Assembly (NCBI RefSeq): GCF_008704795.1
Contig: NZ_CP023690.1
Span: 7,636,501 to 7,700,500 of the forward strand
DNA length: 64,000 bases
Direction of reading: 5' to 3'
From: Streptomyces spectabilis
Lineage (GTDB): Bacteria; Actinomycetota; Actinomycetes; Streptomycetales; Streptomycetaceae
Both the position numbers and the translations under genes were made by a program. Positions 54,315-62,919 of the stretch are shown piece after piece. The number at the start of each line of letters is the position of its first letter. Position 1 is the first letter of the stretch. The notes under the pieces are model-generated. The model was not told where the DNA came from and made no database searches. It saw only the letters and a program-made list of their open reading frames with translations.

Positions 54315-55054
54315 CCGACACGCCCGCCGTCGCCGACCTCCGCTCCCGGCTCGACGCGACCCTCGGTGGCGCCGCTCGTGCCTGGCTCGACCAGGCCGTC
54401 GCCGAAGCCGCCGCGAACCCTGCCGCAGACGCCGCCGAGACCCCCACCGCCGACGGCACCGCGCTCCCCGCCGACGTCCGGGCCGCCGCACCCACCTGGG
54501 AGCTGCGGTTCGCCGAGGCGGGGCGCCGCTGCGGGCCCGAGCACGCCGACGCTGTCCGTCTGCTGCTGCTCCACACTGCCCGCGCCGACACCGCGACCCT
54601 CATCCGGCTCTACGACCAGGGCACCGCCGCCGAACGCCGAGCCGTCCTGCGCAGCCTGCCCCTCCTGGTGCCCGGCCCCGAGGCGCTGCCGCTGGTCGAC
54701 GACGCCCTGCGCACCAACGACACCCGCCTCCTGGCTGCCGCCCTCGGCCCCTACGCCGCCACTCACCTCCCCGCGCACACCTGGCGGCACGCCGTCCTCA
54801 AGTGCCTGTTCACCGACGTGCCCGTGGACGCCGTCGCCGACCTGGAACGCCGCGCCCACGCCGATGACGAGCTGGCCCGGATGCTCGCCGACTACGCGGA
54901 CGAACGCACCGCCGCCGGCCGCCCCGTCCCCGGCGATCTGCACCGCGTCCTGGCTCTGGCCGCCCCACCGGAACCGCCGGGCCTCCCGGATCCAGCGGCC
55001 TCCGTGACCGTCACGGCGCCTTCGACCCCCCTCGGCGAGGAGCAGGAGTCCTGA
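54311..55054 (+). CDS. eboA: EboA-domain protein
   Basis: Codes for 247 residues, mostly helical. The family signature ELRFAEAGRRCGPEHADAVRLLLLH is followed by AERRAVLRSLPLL and KCLFTDVPVDAV, typical of EboA, for which no enzymatic function is known. The N- and C-terminal tails are Ala/Pro-rich. GTG overlaps the previous stop, and the TGA overlaps the EboB ATG (TGATG). Confidence 0.82.
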   Translation: MTDTPAVADLRSRLDATLGGAARAWLDQAVAEAAANPAADAAETPTADGTALPADVRAAAPTWELRFAEAGRRCGPEHADAVRLLLLHTARADTATLIRLYDQGTAAERRAVLRSLPLLVPGPEALPLVDDALRTNDTRLLAAALGPYAATHLPAHTWRHAVLKCLFTDVPVDAVADLERRAHADDELARMLADYADERTAAGRPVPGDLHRVLALAAPPEPPGLPDPAASVTVTAPSTPLGEEQES

Positions 55055-55902
55055 TGCGCATCTTCGACCCCCACATCCACATGACCTCCCGCACCACCGA
55101 CGACTACCAGGCCATGCACACCGCGGGGGTGCGCGCCGTCGTCGAGCCCGCCTTCTGGCTGGGCCAGCCCCGCACCTCGCCCGCCTCCTTCGTCGACTAC
55201 TTCGACTCCCTCCTCGGCTGGGAGCCCTTCCGCGCCGCCCAGTACGGCATAGCCCACCACTGCACGATCGCGCTCAACCCCAAGGAAGCCAACGACGCGC
55301 GCTGCACCCCCGTCCTCGACCTGCTGCCCCGGTACCTGGTCAAGGACAACGTCGTCGCCGTCGGCGAGATCGGCTACGACTCCATGACACCCGCCGAGGA
55401 CACCGCGCTCGCGGCCCAGCTGCAGCTCGCCGCCGACCACGAACTGCCCGCGCTCGTGCACACCCCGCACCGCGACAAACTCGCGGGACTGCGCCGCACC
55501 CTGGACGTCGTCGCCGAGTCCGCGCTGCCCATGGACCGGGTCCTGATCGACCACCTCAACGAAACCACCGTCAAGGAAGCCAAGGACGCGGGCTGCTGGC
55601 TCGGCTTCTCCATCTATCCCGACACCAAGATGGACGAGGAGCGGATGGTCGCGATCCTGCGCCAGTACGGCCCGGAGCACGTCCTCGTCAACTCGGCAGC
55701 CGACTGGGGCAAGAGCGACCCCCTCAAGACCCGCAAGGTCGGTGACGCGCTGCTCGACGCCGGGTTCACCGACGACGAGGTCGACCGCGTGCTGTGGCGC
55801 AACCCCGTGGCCTTCTACGGGCTCAGCGGCCGTCTCGCCCTGGACGTCGCGGACACCGATGCCACCCACGAGGGCAACTCCATACTCCGCGGCGGGGCGT
55901 GA
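55054..55902 (+). CDS. eboB: TatD-family metal hydrolase (EboB)
   Basis: Codes for 282 residues. A metal-dependent hydrolase barrel with the opening FDPHIHMTSRTTDDY, VGEIGYDSMT, and LVHTPHRDK, then DHLNETTVKEAKDAG and VNSAADWGKSDPLKTRK supplying the further metal ligands. It fits the TatD-related EboB group rather than DNA-acting TatD. Overlapping start with the EboA stop. Confidence 0.86.
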   Translation: MRIFDPHIHMTSRTTDDYQAMHTAGVRAVVEPAFWLGQPRTSPASFVDYFDSLLGWEPFRAAQYGIAHHCTIALNPKEANDARCTPVLDLLPRYLVKDNVVAVGEIGYDSMTPAEDTALAAQLQLAADHELPALVHTPHRDKLAGLRRTLDVVAESALPMDRVLIDHLNETTVKEAKDAGCWLGFSIYPDTKMDEERMVAILRQYGPEHVLVNSAADWGKSDPLKTRKVGDALLDAGFTDDEVDRVLWRNPVAFYGLSGRLALDVADTDATHEGNSILRGGA

Positions 55903-55905
55903 ACC

Positions 55906-57111
55906 ATGCGCTTCCGGCACCCCGACGGCTCCACCGTCCACCTCGCCTATTGCACGAACGTCCACTCCGCGGAGACCCTCGACGGCGTCCTCGCTCAACT
56001 CCGCGACCACTGCGAGCCCGTCCGCAAGCGGCTCGGACGTGACCGCATCGGCATCGGCCTCTGGCTCGCCAAGGACGCCGTCCACGCCCTCGTCACGGAC
56101 CCGGCCGCGCTGCGCGGACTGCGCACCGAACTCGACCGGCGCGGCCTCGAAGTCGTCACCCTCAACGGCTTCCCCTATGACGGCTTCGGCTCCGACGAGG
56201 TCAAGTACCGCGTCTACAAGCCGGACTGGGCCGATCCCGAGCGTCTGGAGCACACCACCGCCCTGGCTCGCGTCCTCGCCCAGCTGCTGCCCGACGACGT
56301 CACCGAGGGCACCATCTCCACCCTGCCGCTGGCCTGGCGCACCGCTTTCGGCCCGGCCCGTGCCCGGGCCGCCCGCGCCGCCCTCGGCACGCTCGCCCAG
56401 CGCCTCGACGCCCTCGCCGAACTCACCGGCCGGTCCGTCCGCATCGGTCTCGAACCCGAACCCGGCTGCATCGTGGAGACCACCGGCGACGCCATCGAAC
56501 CCCTCACCCGGGTCGGCCACGACCGCATCGGCGTCTGCGTCGACACCTGTCACCTCGCCACCTCCTTCGAAGATCCGCACACCGCCCTCGACGCCCTCGC
56601 CGCCGCGGGCATCCCCGTCGTCAAATCCCAGCTCTCCGCCGCTCTGCACGCCGAACGCCCTCACCTCCCCGAAGTACGCGCGGCCCTCGCCGCCTTCGAC
56701 GAACCCCGCTTCCTGCACCAGACCCGCACCCTGTCGCGCGGCCCCGCCCGCACGACGGCGGAAGGGGTCCAAGGCACCGTCCTGCGTGGCACCGACGACC
56801 TCGGCGAGGCCCTCACCTTCGACGCCCTGCCCGACACGGCACCCTGGCGCTCCCACTTCCACGTACCGCTGCACGCGGCTCCCGCCCCGCCGCTCACCTC
56901 CACGCTCTCCGTCCTCAAGGACTCGCTCGCCCTGCTGGTCGGCGGACCGCACCCGCGTACCCGTCACCTCGAGGTGGAGACCTACACCTGGCAGGCCCTC
57001 CCGCCCGAGCTGCGCCCACGTGCTCGCCCCCAGCTCGTCGACGGCATCGCCGCCGAACTCACCCTCGCCCGCGACCTCCTGACGGACCTCGGCCTGAAGG
57101 AACTGCCATGA
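55906..57111 (+). CDS. eboE: EboE, metabolite-traffic TIM-barrel protein
   Basis: Codes for 401 residues. The N-terminal segment LAYCTNVHSAETLDGVLAQL is the EboE signature; the barrel continues through TLNGFPYDGFGSDEVKYRVYKPDW, GLEPEPGCIVET and VDTCHLATSFEDP. EboE is required with the other ebo genes for moving a scytonemin precursor in Nostoc punctiforme, where the cluster was studied. Here the exported product is unknown. Four bases follow eboB and the stop overlaps eboF. Confidence 0.87.
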   Translation: MRFRHPDGSTVHLAYCTNVHSAETLDGVLAQLRDHCEPVRKRLGRDRIGIGLWLAKDAVHALVTDPAALRGLRTELDRRGLEVVTLNGFPYDGFGSDEVKYRVYKPDWADPERLEHTTALARVLAQLLPDDVTEGTISTLPLAWRTAFGPARARAARAALGTLAQRLDALAELTGRSVRIGLEPEPGCIVETTGDAIEPLTRVGHDRIGVCVDTCHLATSFEDPHTALDALAAAGIPVVKSQLSAALHAERPHLPEVRAALAAFDEPRFLHQTRTLSRGPARTTAEGVQGTVLRGTDDLGEALTFDALPDTAPWRSHFHVPLHAAPAPPLTSTLSVLKDSLALLVGGPHPRTRHLEVETYTWQALPPELRPRARPQLVDGIAAELTLARDLLTDLGLKELP

Positions 57112-58508
57112 CCCCTTCCGTTCCAGGACGGCCGACCCCGCTCCTCGTCCTCGACGTCGTCGGCCTCACCCCCCATCTGCTCGCCCATATGCCGCGTCTC
57201 GCGGCCCTCGCCGAGACCGGTTCCCAAGCACTCCTCGGCACCGTCCTGCCCGCCGTGACCTGCGCCGCCCAGTCGACCTTCCTCACCGGCACCACACCCG
57301 CCGAGCACGGCATCGTCGGCAACGGCTGGTACTTCCGCGAGCTCGGTGACGTCCTGCTGTGGCGCCAGCACAACGGCCTCGTCACGGGCGACAAGCTCTG
57401 GGACGCCGCTCGCCGCGCCCACCCCGGTTACACCGTCGCCAACATCTGCTGGTGGTACGCCATGGGCGCGGACACCGATGTCACCGTCACCCCCCGTCCC
57501 GTGTACTACGCCGACGGCCGGAAGGAACCCGACTGCTACACCCGGCCCCCGGCCCTGCACGACGAACTCACCGAGAAGTTCGGCACGTTCCCCCTCTTCC
57601 ACTTCTGGGGTCCCGGGGCGGACATCGTCTCCAGCCGGTGGATCGTGGACGCCACCCGCCACATCATCGACACCCGTCGCCCCGACCTCGCCCTGTGCTA
57701 CCTCCCTCATCTCGACTACGACCTGCAGCGGTTCGGCCCCGACGACCCGCGCGCCCACCGGGCCGCCGCCGACCTGGACGCGGTGATCGCCCCGCTCCTC
57801 GCCGACGCGAAGGCCGAGGGACGCACCGTCGTCGCCCTGTCCGAGTACGGCATCACGCGGGTGAGCCGCCCCGTCGACATCAACCGCGCGCTGCGCCGCG
57901 CCGGGCTCCTGGAAGTGCACACCCAGGACGGCATGGAGTACCTCGACCCCATGGCCTCCCGCGCCTTCGCCGTCGCGGACCACCAGATCGCCCACGTCTA
58001 TGTGCGACGTCCGGAGGACTTGGAGGCCACCCGAGCGGCACTCCAAGGCCTGCCCGGCATCGATCAGCTCCTTGACGACGAGGGCAAGAAGGCCCACCAC
58101 CTGGACCACCCCCGCTCGGGGGAGCTGGTCGCCGTCGCCGAACCGGACGCCTGGTTCACGTACTACTACTGGCTCGACGACGCCCGCGCGCCCGACTTCG
58201 CGCAGCTCGTCGAGATCCATCGCAAACCCGGCTACGACCCGGTCGAACTGTTCATGGACCCCGAAGACCCCTATGTCCGGCTGAAGGCCGCGGGTGCGCT
58301 CGCCCGCAAGAAGCTCGGCATGCGCTACCGCATGGCGGTGGTGCCCCTCGACCCCTCGCCTATTCGCGGCAGCCATGGCCGCCTCCCGACGAGCGAGGAT
58401 CCTGATTCCGGACCGCTCATTCTGTGCTCCACCCCCCGCGCTGTCACCGGCCGCGTCGCGGCCACCGATGTGAAGTCCCTGTTGCTCCGGCTCGCCGGTC
58501 TGTCATGA
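57108..58508 (+). CDS. eboF: EboF, nucleotide pyrophosphatase/alkaline phosphatase-like
   Basis: Codes for 466 residues of the alkaline-phosphatase superfamily, type I phosphodiesterase. The nucleophile region is AVTCAAQSTFLTGTTPAEHGIVGNGWY, and LPHLDYDLQRFGPDDP and LSEYGITRVSRPVDIN hold the metal ligands Asp and His. It hydrolyses a phosphoanhydride or phosphoester bond; substrate unknown. ATG overlaps the EboE stop by 4 bases. It is the last gene of the coupled run. Confidence 0.88.
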   Translation: MTPSVPGRPTPLLVLDVVGLTPHLLAHMPRLAALAETGSQALLGTVLPAVTCAAQSTFLTGTTPAEHGIVGNGWYFRELGDVLLWRQHNGLVTGDKLWDAARRAHPGYTVANICWWYAMGADTDVTVTPRPVYYADGRKEPDCYTRPPALHDELTEKFGTFPLFHFWGPGADIVSSRWIVDATRHIIDTRRPDLALCYLPHLDYDLQRFGPDDPRAHRAAADLDAVIAPLLADAKAEGRTVVALSEYGITRVSRPVDINRALRRAGLLEVHTQDGMEYLDPMASRAFAVADHQIAHVYVRRPEDLEATRAALQGLPGIDQLLDDEGKKAHHLDHPRSGELVAVAEPDAWFTYYYWLDDARAPDFAQLVEIHRKPGYDPVELFMDPEDPYVRLKAAGALARKKLGMRYRMAVVPLDPSPIRGSHGRLPTSEDPDSGPLILCSTPRAVTGRVAATDVKSLLLRLAGLS

Positions 58509-58525
58509 GGCCCGCGAGCGCTCCC

Positions 58526-58545
58526 GCGGACGCGGCGCCGTCCGC
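58526..58545 (+). terminator. Hairpin after the ebo cluster
   Basis: GCGGACG (58526-58532) pairs with CGTCCGC (58539-58545) across a 6-base loop, 18 bases after eboF. Moderate terminator candidate. Confidence 0.5.
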
Positions 58546-58705
58546 GCCCCGCTCGGCGGTGGCGTCGTCAACGCCGCCCCGTCCGCATGGATTCCACTGA
58601 ACCAGAGAGCGCGGGCGCTGCCATCAGGGTTCGCCCCTGACCTCACCCCGAGGCGTTCTTCGAACCGATCCCTGACACCACCCTGACCTCACCTGGGAGG
58701 CCCGC

Positions 58706-59800
58706 ATGAGCCGCAAGCCCGCGCCCGTCGATCCCGAGCTGACCCACCGACTGACCAGGCGAGGCGTGCTCGGCGTCGCCGCGGGCGCCACCGCGGCCGC
58801 GCTCGCCGGCACCGCTGCCGCCGCGGGTCCGGCCTCGGCCGCCACCACCCCGAGCACGGGCTCGGCCTCCGGCGAGGCTTCGACCAAGGCGTCCGGGAAG
58901 GGGCGCGGCCGTCCCGTCCTGCCGCCCGGCCGCCTCGGCGTCCAGCTCTACAGCCTCCGCGACAAGGTCTCGTCTCTAGGCTTCGCCACCGTCTTCGCCG
59001 AACTGGCGCGGTACGGCTACGACGAGATCGAGTTCGCCGGGTACGCCCAGGGCTCCGCGGGCGCCATCACGCTCGCCCAGCTGAAGAGACTGGCCCGCGA
59101 CCACGGGCTCACCGCCATCGGCAGCCACGTCGGCTACGCCAACGACGGCGACCCGAACGCGTACACGTTCGCGCAGAACCTCACCAAGGTCCTCGACGAC
59201 GCCGAGGCCCTCGGCCTGAAGCACATCGGCACCGCCTCCGGCCCCTTCCGCCACGGCAATACCGTCGACGCCCTCAAGCGCGCCGCCGAGGACTTCAACA
59301 CGTACGGCGAGGCCGCCCGGGCACGGGGCATGAAGTTCTACCAGCACAACCACGCCGAGGAGTTCTCCTTCGCCACGGACAAGCCGAGCGTGCGCCTCTA
59401 CGACGTACTGCTGGCCGAGACCGACCCCGACCTGGTGTTCCTGGAAATGGACATCTACTGGGCGTACAGCGCACGGTTCCGCTTCGGCAAGCAGGTGGAC
59501 GGCACACCGCGGCCCTTCGACCCGATCGCCTACGTCCTGCGCCAACCGCACCGCTACCCGCTGTTCCACGTGAAGGACGGCATCCGTGACGACTCCACCC
59601 GCGACGGGTACCGCATGGTGGACGTCGGCGACGGCGACATCGACTACAAGAGGTTCCTGTCCAAGGTGACCTCCCGCACCCACGGAGGGCGCCGCTACCA
59701 CCACTGGCAGGTGGAGCACGACTCCCCGACCGACTCCTTCGCCTTCGCCCGCAAGTCCAGCGCCCACCTGCACGCGCTGAGAGAGCGCTGCGGGGACTGA
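58706..59800 (+). CDS. Tat-exported sugar phosphate isomerase/epimerase-like protein
   Basis: Codes for 364 residues. A Tat-like signal (LTRRGVLGVAAGATAAALAG, residues about 16-45) implies export. The barrel has GVQLYSLRDKV at its start, YQHNHAEEF (His/Glu), FLEMDIYWAYSA (Asp) and FHVKDGIRDD, giving a metal site typical of the family. Although annotated as a sugar-phosphate enzyme, an exported form probably acts on free or keto-sugars. It has its own 197-base upstream region. Confidence 0.86.
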   Translation: MSRKPAPVDPELTHRLTRRGVLGVAAGATAAALAGTAAAAGPASAATTPSTGSASGEASTKASGKGRGRPVLPPGRLGVQLYSLRDKVSSLGFATVFAELARYGYDEIEFAGYAQGSAGAITLAQLKRLARDHGLTAIGSHVGYANDGDPNAYTFAQNLTKVLDDAEALGLKHIGTASGPFRHGNTVDALKRAAEDFNTYGEAARARGMKFYQHNHAEEFSFATDKPSVRLYDVLLAETDPDLVFLEMDIYWAYSARFRFGKQVDGTPRPFDPIAYVLRQPHRYPLFHVKDGIRDDSTRDGYRMVDVGDGDIDYKRFLSKVTSRTHGGRRYHHWQVEHDSPTDSFAFARKSSAHLHALRERCGD

Positions 59801-59822
59801 ACCGGGCCGGTGGACCGACACC

Positions 59823-59857
59823 AGGGCCCCGGCCGCCGCGGGGGCGGCCGGGGCCCT
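59823..59857. terminator. 15-bp perfect bidirectional hairpin
   Basis: AGGGCCCCGGCCGCC (59823-59837) and its complement (59843-59857) are separated by 5 bases, between the convergent isomerase and OFA transporter genes. It likely ends both transcripts. Confidence 0.75.
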
Positions 59858-59891
59858 CCCCCTGCTCAGCCGGGGCTCCTGGTCAAAGGGC

Positions 59892-61409
59892 TCAGCCGGG
59901 CTGCATCAGTTCGCCACGCGCGCGTGGCACGCTCGGCTGTTGCAGCAGCAAGGAGAGGCCCGCCGCGAGCAGTGACACCGCTCCCGCCGTCGTATAGGCG
60001 CCGACATAGCCCCAGGAGTGCACGACTGTCGCGCCGATGCCTCCCCCGAACAGGCCGCTGACCAGCTTCGCGCTGTAGACCATGCCGTAGTTGGAGGCGT
60101 TGTTGTTCTCCCCGAAGTAGTCCGGGACCAGGGCGGCGAACAGCGGGTAGAAGGCGCCGCCCGCGAAGCCCGACAGGAAGGCGAAGACGAGGAAGAGCGG
60201 CTCGTTGCGGATCTCACCCGCCCACAGGACGCCGAACTGCGCCACCGAGAGGGCCACGCACACGTACGTCAGCGTGGGACGCCGTCCCAGCCTGTCCGAG
60301 AGCCAGCCGACGACGCCGCGCCCCGTTCCGTTGATCACCGACATGACGCCCATGGAGGACGCGGCGATCATCGGCCCGAACCCCATCTCCTTGGCGAACG
60401 GCACCTGGAACGAGATCCCGAAGATGGACACTCCCGCGCAGCAGAGCATGCACACCCACATCAGCGGTACGACGCCGGTCCGTAACGCCTCTCCCGGGGT
60501 GAACTGCGCGACGGCGGGCGGGTTCTTGGCGAGCGCGACGGCTGTGCGCGTGCCCGCCCCCTGCCGCAGCGGATCGACGCTCTCGGGCCACCAGTTCTTC
60601 GGGGGGTCCTTGAAGAACAGGCCCGCCACCAAGGTCACGGCGAGCACATAGAAGCCGACGAGATCGAGGACGGTGCGGTAGTTGGAGGTGTCGAAGCCGT
60701 ACGAGAACAAGAAGATGAAAGGCACCGCCCCGTAGGCGAAGCCTCCGTTGACGAAGCCCGTCTTGCCGCCGCGCCGCTCGGGGTACCACTTGCCGACCAT
60801 GTTGACGCACGTCGAGTAGATGAGCCCGGAGCCGACGCCGCCGAGCAGTCCGAAACCGACCATCGCCGCCGCGACATTGGGCGCGTGGCTGAGGCTGACG
60901 AAGCCGAACAGCGACAGGACGGAGCCCGTGAGCATCGCGGCCCTGCTGGTCAGGATGCCCTTCTCGCGCAGCTTCCCGGCCGGGAAGGAGACTCCCGCCT
61001 GGAAGAAGATCCACACGCTGAGCACCCAGAAGGTGTTGGACGACGTCCAGTGGTGCGCTTCCGAGAGGGTGTCCTCGGCCGCTCCGTAGGCGTACTCGAA
61101 GACACTGATGGCGATCATGGCCACCCAGGGGAGGACGACCATCGTCCAGCGGGGACGCCCGAGGATCTGCCGGTCGCTCTCGCCGACCCGGTAGACGCGG
61201 CCACGCGCGTCCGTGAGCTCTCGGTACGACCGTTCCGGCGCGTCCCGCCCGCGTGCGGCGGAACCGTGGGCCTCCGACCCGTGCGAGCCGGATCCGTGCG
61301 GGTCGGGTCCGTGCGGGTCGGGCTCCGGGGTGTCCGGTCCCTGGGCGTCCGGTCCGTGCGGGTTCGCACGGCCGGACGCGGAGTGTTCGGCGAAGGGCTC
61401 CGCCGTCAT
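59892..61409 (-). CDS. OFA-family MFS transporter, second of a tandem pair
   Basis: Codes for 505 residues with about 12 membrane segments. The OFA body includes CVNMVGKWYPERRGGKTGFVNGGFAYGAVPFIFLF and the NNNASNYGMVYSAKLVSG region near the end. The N-terminus (residues about 15-55) is a Pro/His/Gly/Asp-rich low-complexity tail absent from its neighbour. ATG at 61409 follows the upstream OFA stop by one base and has GAGGAG before it. Adjacent acyl-CoA synthetase suggests oxalate or formate exchange. Confidence 0.87.
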   Translation of the reverse strand: MTAEPFAEHSASGRANPHGPDAQGPDTPEPDPHGPDPHGSGSHGSEAHGSAARGRDAPERSYRELTDARGRVYRVGESDRQILGRPRWTMVVLPWVAMIAISVFEYAYGAAEDTLSEAHHWTSSNTFWVLSVWIFFQAGVSFPAGKLREKGILTSRAAMLTGSVLSLFGFVSLSHAPNVAAAMVGFGLLGGVGSGLIYSTCVNMVGKWYPERRGGKTGFVNGGFAYGAVPFIFLFSYGFDTSNYRTVLDLVGFYVLAVTLVAGLFFKDPPKNWWPESVDPLRQGAGTRTAVALAKNPPAVAQFTPGEALRTGVVPLMWVCMLCCAGVSIFGISFQVPFAKEMGFGPMIAASSMGVMSVINGTGRGVVGWLSDRLGRRPTLTYVCVALSVAQFGVLWAGEIRNEPLFLVFAFLSGFAGGAFYPLFAALVPDYFGENNNASNYGMVYSAKLVSGLFGGGIGATVVHSWGYVGAYTTAGAVSLLAAGLSLLLQQPSVPRARGELMQPG

Positions 61410-61410
61410 A

Positions 61411-62799
61411 TCAAGCCATCTCCTCACCTAAGGGGTGCGGGTTGGGTACGACGCGCCGGGCGGAGGGCCTGCCCGGTGACTTGAGGAAGAGCGCGAGCAC
61501 GGCCGAGCAGATGCCGATGCAGCCGGCGATGACGAACGCGCCCTGGTAGTCCCACGCGTTCACGACGACGGCCCCCATGCCGGAGCCGACGAGTCCGGAG
61601 ATCAGCTTCGAGCTGTAGACCATGCCGTAGTTGGTGGCGTTGTTGTTCTCGCCGAAGTAGTCGGCCGTCATCGCGGCGAACAGCGGGAAGATCGCCCCGC
61701 CGCCGAACCCGGAGACCATGGAGCAGAACAGGAAGAACGGCATGCTCCCCATGGAGCCCGACACCAGGACCCCGAACTGGGCGGTGCCGAGGACGAGACA
61801 GACGATGACGAGCGTGTGGCGCCGCCCGTAGCGGTCCGAGATCCAGCCGATCACGCCCCGGCCCGTACCGTTGACGATCGCCTTCAGGGACATCGCGGTG
61901 GCCACGACTCCGCCCGCGAATCCCATGTCCTTGCCGAACGGCACCTGGAAGGCGATCCCGAAGATGTTGATCCCCGCCGTGCACAGCAGACAGAACCACA
62001 TCATCCACAGCACCGGCGTGCGCGCGGCCTCCCTGGGGGCGTACTGCTTCACGGCGGGAGGGTTCTTCTCCAGGGCCCGCCGGACGCGCGGGTCGGCGGA
62101 TGCCTTCAGGGGGTCGACGTGGGGCGGCCACCAGCCCTTGGGCGGGTCCTTGAAGAACCATCCGGCGAACGCCACGACCGACGCGCAGACGACGCCCACG
62201 AAGATCAGGACGCCGCGGTAGTTACTCAAGTCCATGTACGACGTGAAGAGGAAGACAAACGGCACGGAGCCGTAGGCGAAGCCGCCGTTCACCAGGCCGG
62301 TCTTGCCTCCTTTGCGTTCCGGATACCACTTGCCGACCATGTTCACGCAGGTCGCGTAGACCAGGCCGGCGCCGATGCCGCTGAACATGCCGAAACCGAT
62401 GTACGCGACCGTCACGTGCGGCGCGAACGCGAGCGAGAGATAGCCGCAGACCGTGCCGAAGGCGCCGAGGAACATCGCGTACCGAGCGGGGAGTCTGCCG
62501 CTCTCGCGCAGCTGACCGGCCGGGAAGGCGACGGCCGCCTGGAAGAACACCCAGACGCCCATCAGCCAGAAGATGTGCCCGCTGCTCCACAGGTGCGCGT
62601 CATGCAGCGTGTCCTCGGCGGACGTGAACGCGTACTCCGAGGAGCTGATGCCCAGCATGCCCATCCAGGGGAAGAGCACCATGGTCCGGCGTGGTCGCCC
62701 CATGATGTCGAGGTCGGTCTCGCCGATGCGGTACAGGCGGCCGTTGCGGTCCGTCACCTCCCTGAAGGGGACGGAGGCCGAGAGGTCGGTGGTATTCAT
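61411..62799 (-). CDS. OFA-family MFS transporter, first of a tandem pair
   Basis: Codes for 462 residues with about 12 membrane segments. Sequence corresponds to the downstream copy at most positions (CVNMVGKWYPERKGGKTGLVNGGFAYG, NNNATNYGMVYSSKLISG), so the pair arose by duplication, but it has only a short N-terminal tail. Substrates of the family are oxalate, formate or other small acids. It is downstream of the acyl-CoA synthetase gene by 120 bases on the same strand. Confidence 0.88.
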   Translation of the reverse strand: MNTTDLSASVPFREVTDRNGRLYRIGETDLDIMGRPRRTMVLFPWMGMLGISSSEYAFTSAEDTLHDAHLWSSGHIFWLMGVWVFFQAAVAFPAGQLRESGRLPARYAMFLGAFGTVCGYLSLAFAPHVTVAYIGFGMFSGIGAGLVYATCVNMVGKWYPERKGGKTGLVNGGFAYGSVPFVFLFTSYMDLSNYRGVLIFVGVVCASVVAFAGWFFKDPPKGWWPPHVDPLKASADPRVRRALEKNPPAVKQYAPREAARTPVLWMMWFCLLCTAGINIFGIAFQVPFGKDMGFAGGVVATAMSLKAIVNGTGRGVIGWISDRYGRRHTLVIVCLVLGTAQFGVLVSGSMGSMPFFLFCSMVSGFGGGAIFPLFAAMTADYFGENNNATNYGMVYSSKLISGLVGSGMGAVVVNAWDYQGAFVIAGCIGICSAVLALFLKSPGRPSARRVVPNPHPLGEEMA

Positions 62800-62919
62800 G
62801 GTCGAGTCGCACCCCTTGCGTCGAAAGAGCTGGCCAGCGCCCCCTGTCCGGTCCTTCGCGCGCGTACGGGTCCTGGGGCGGCCGACACGCGCCGCCGTCC
62901 GCCCCGAGCACCGGTCACC

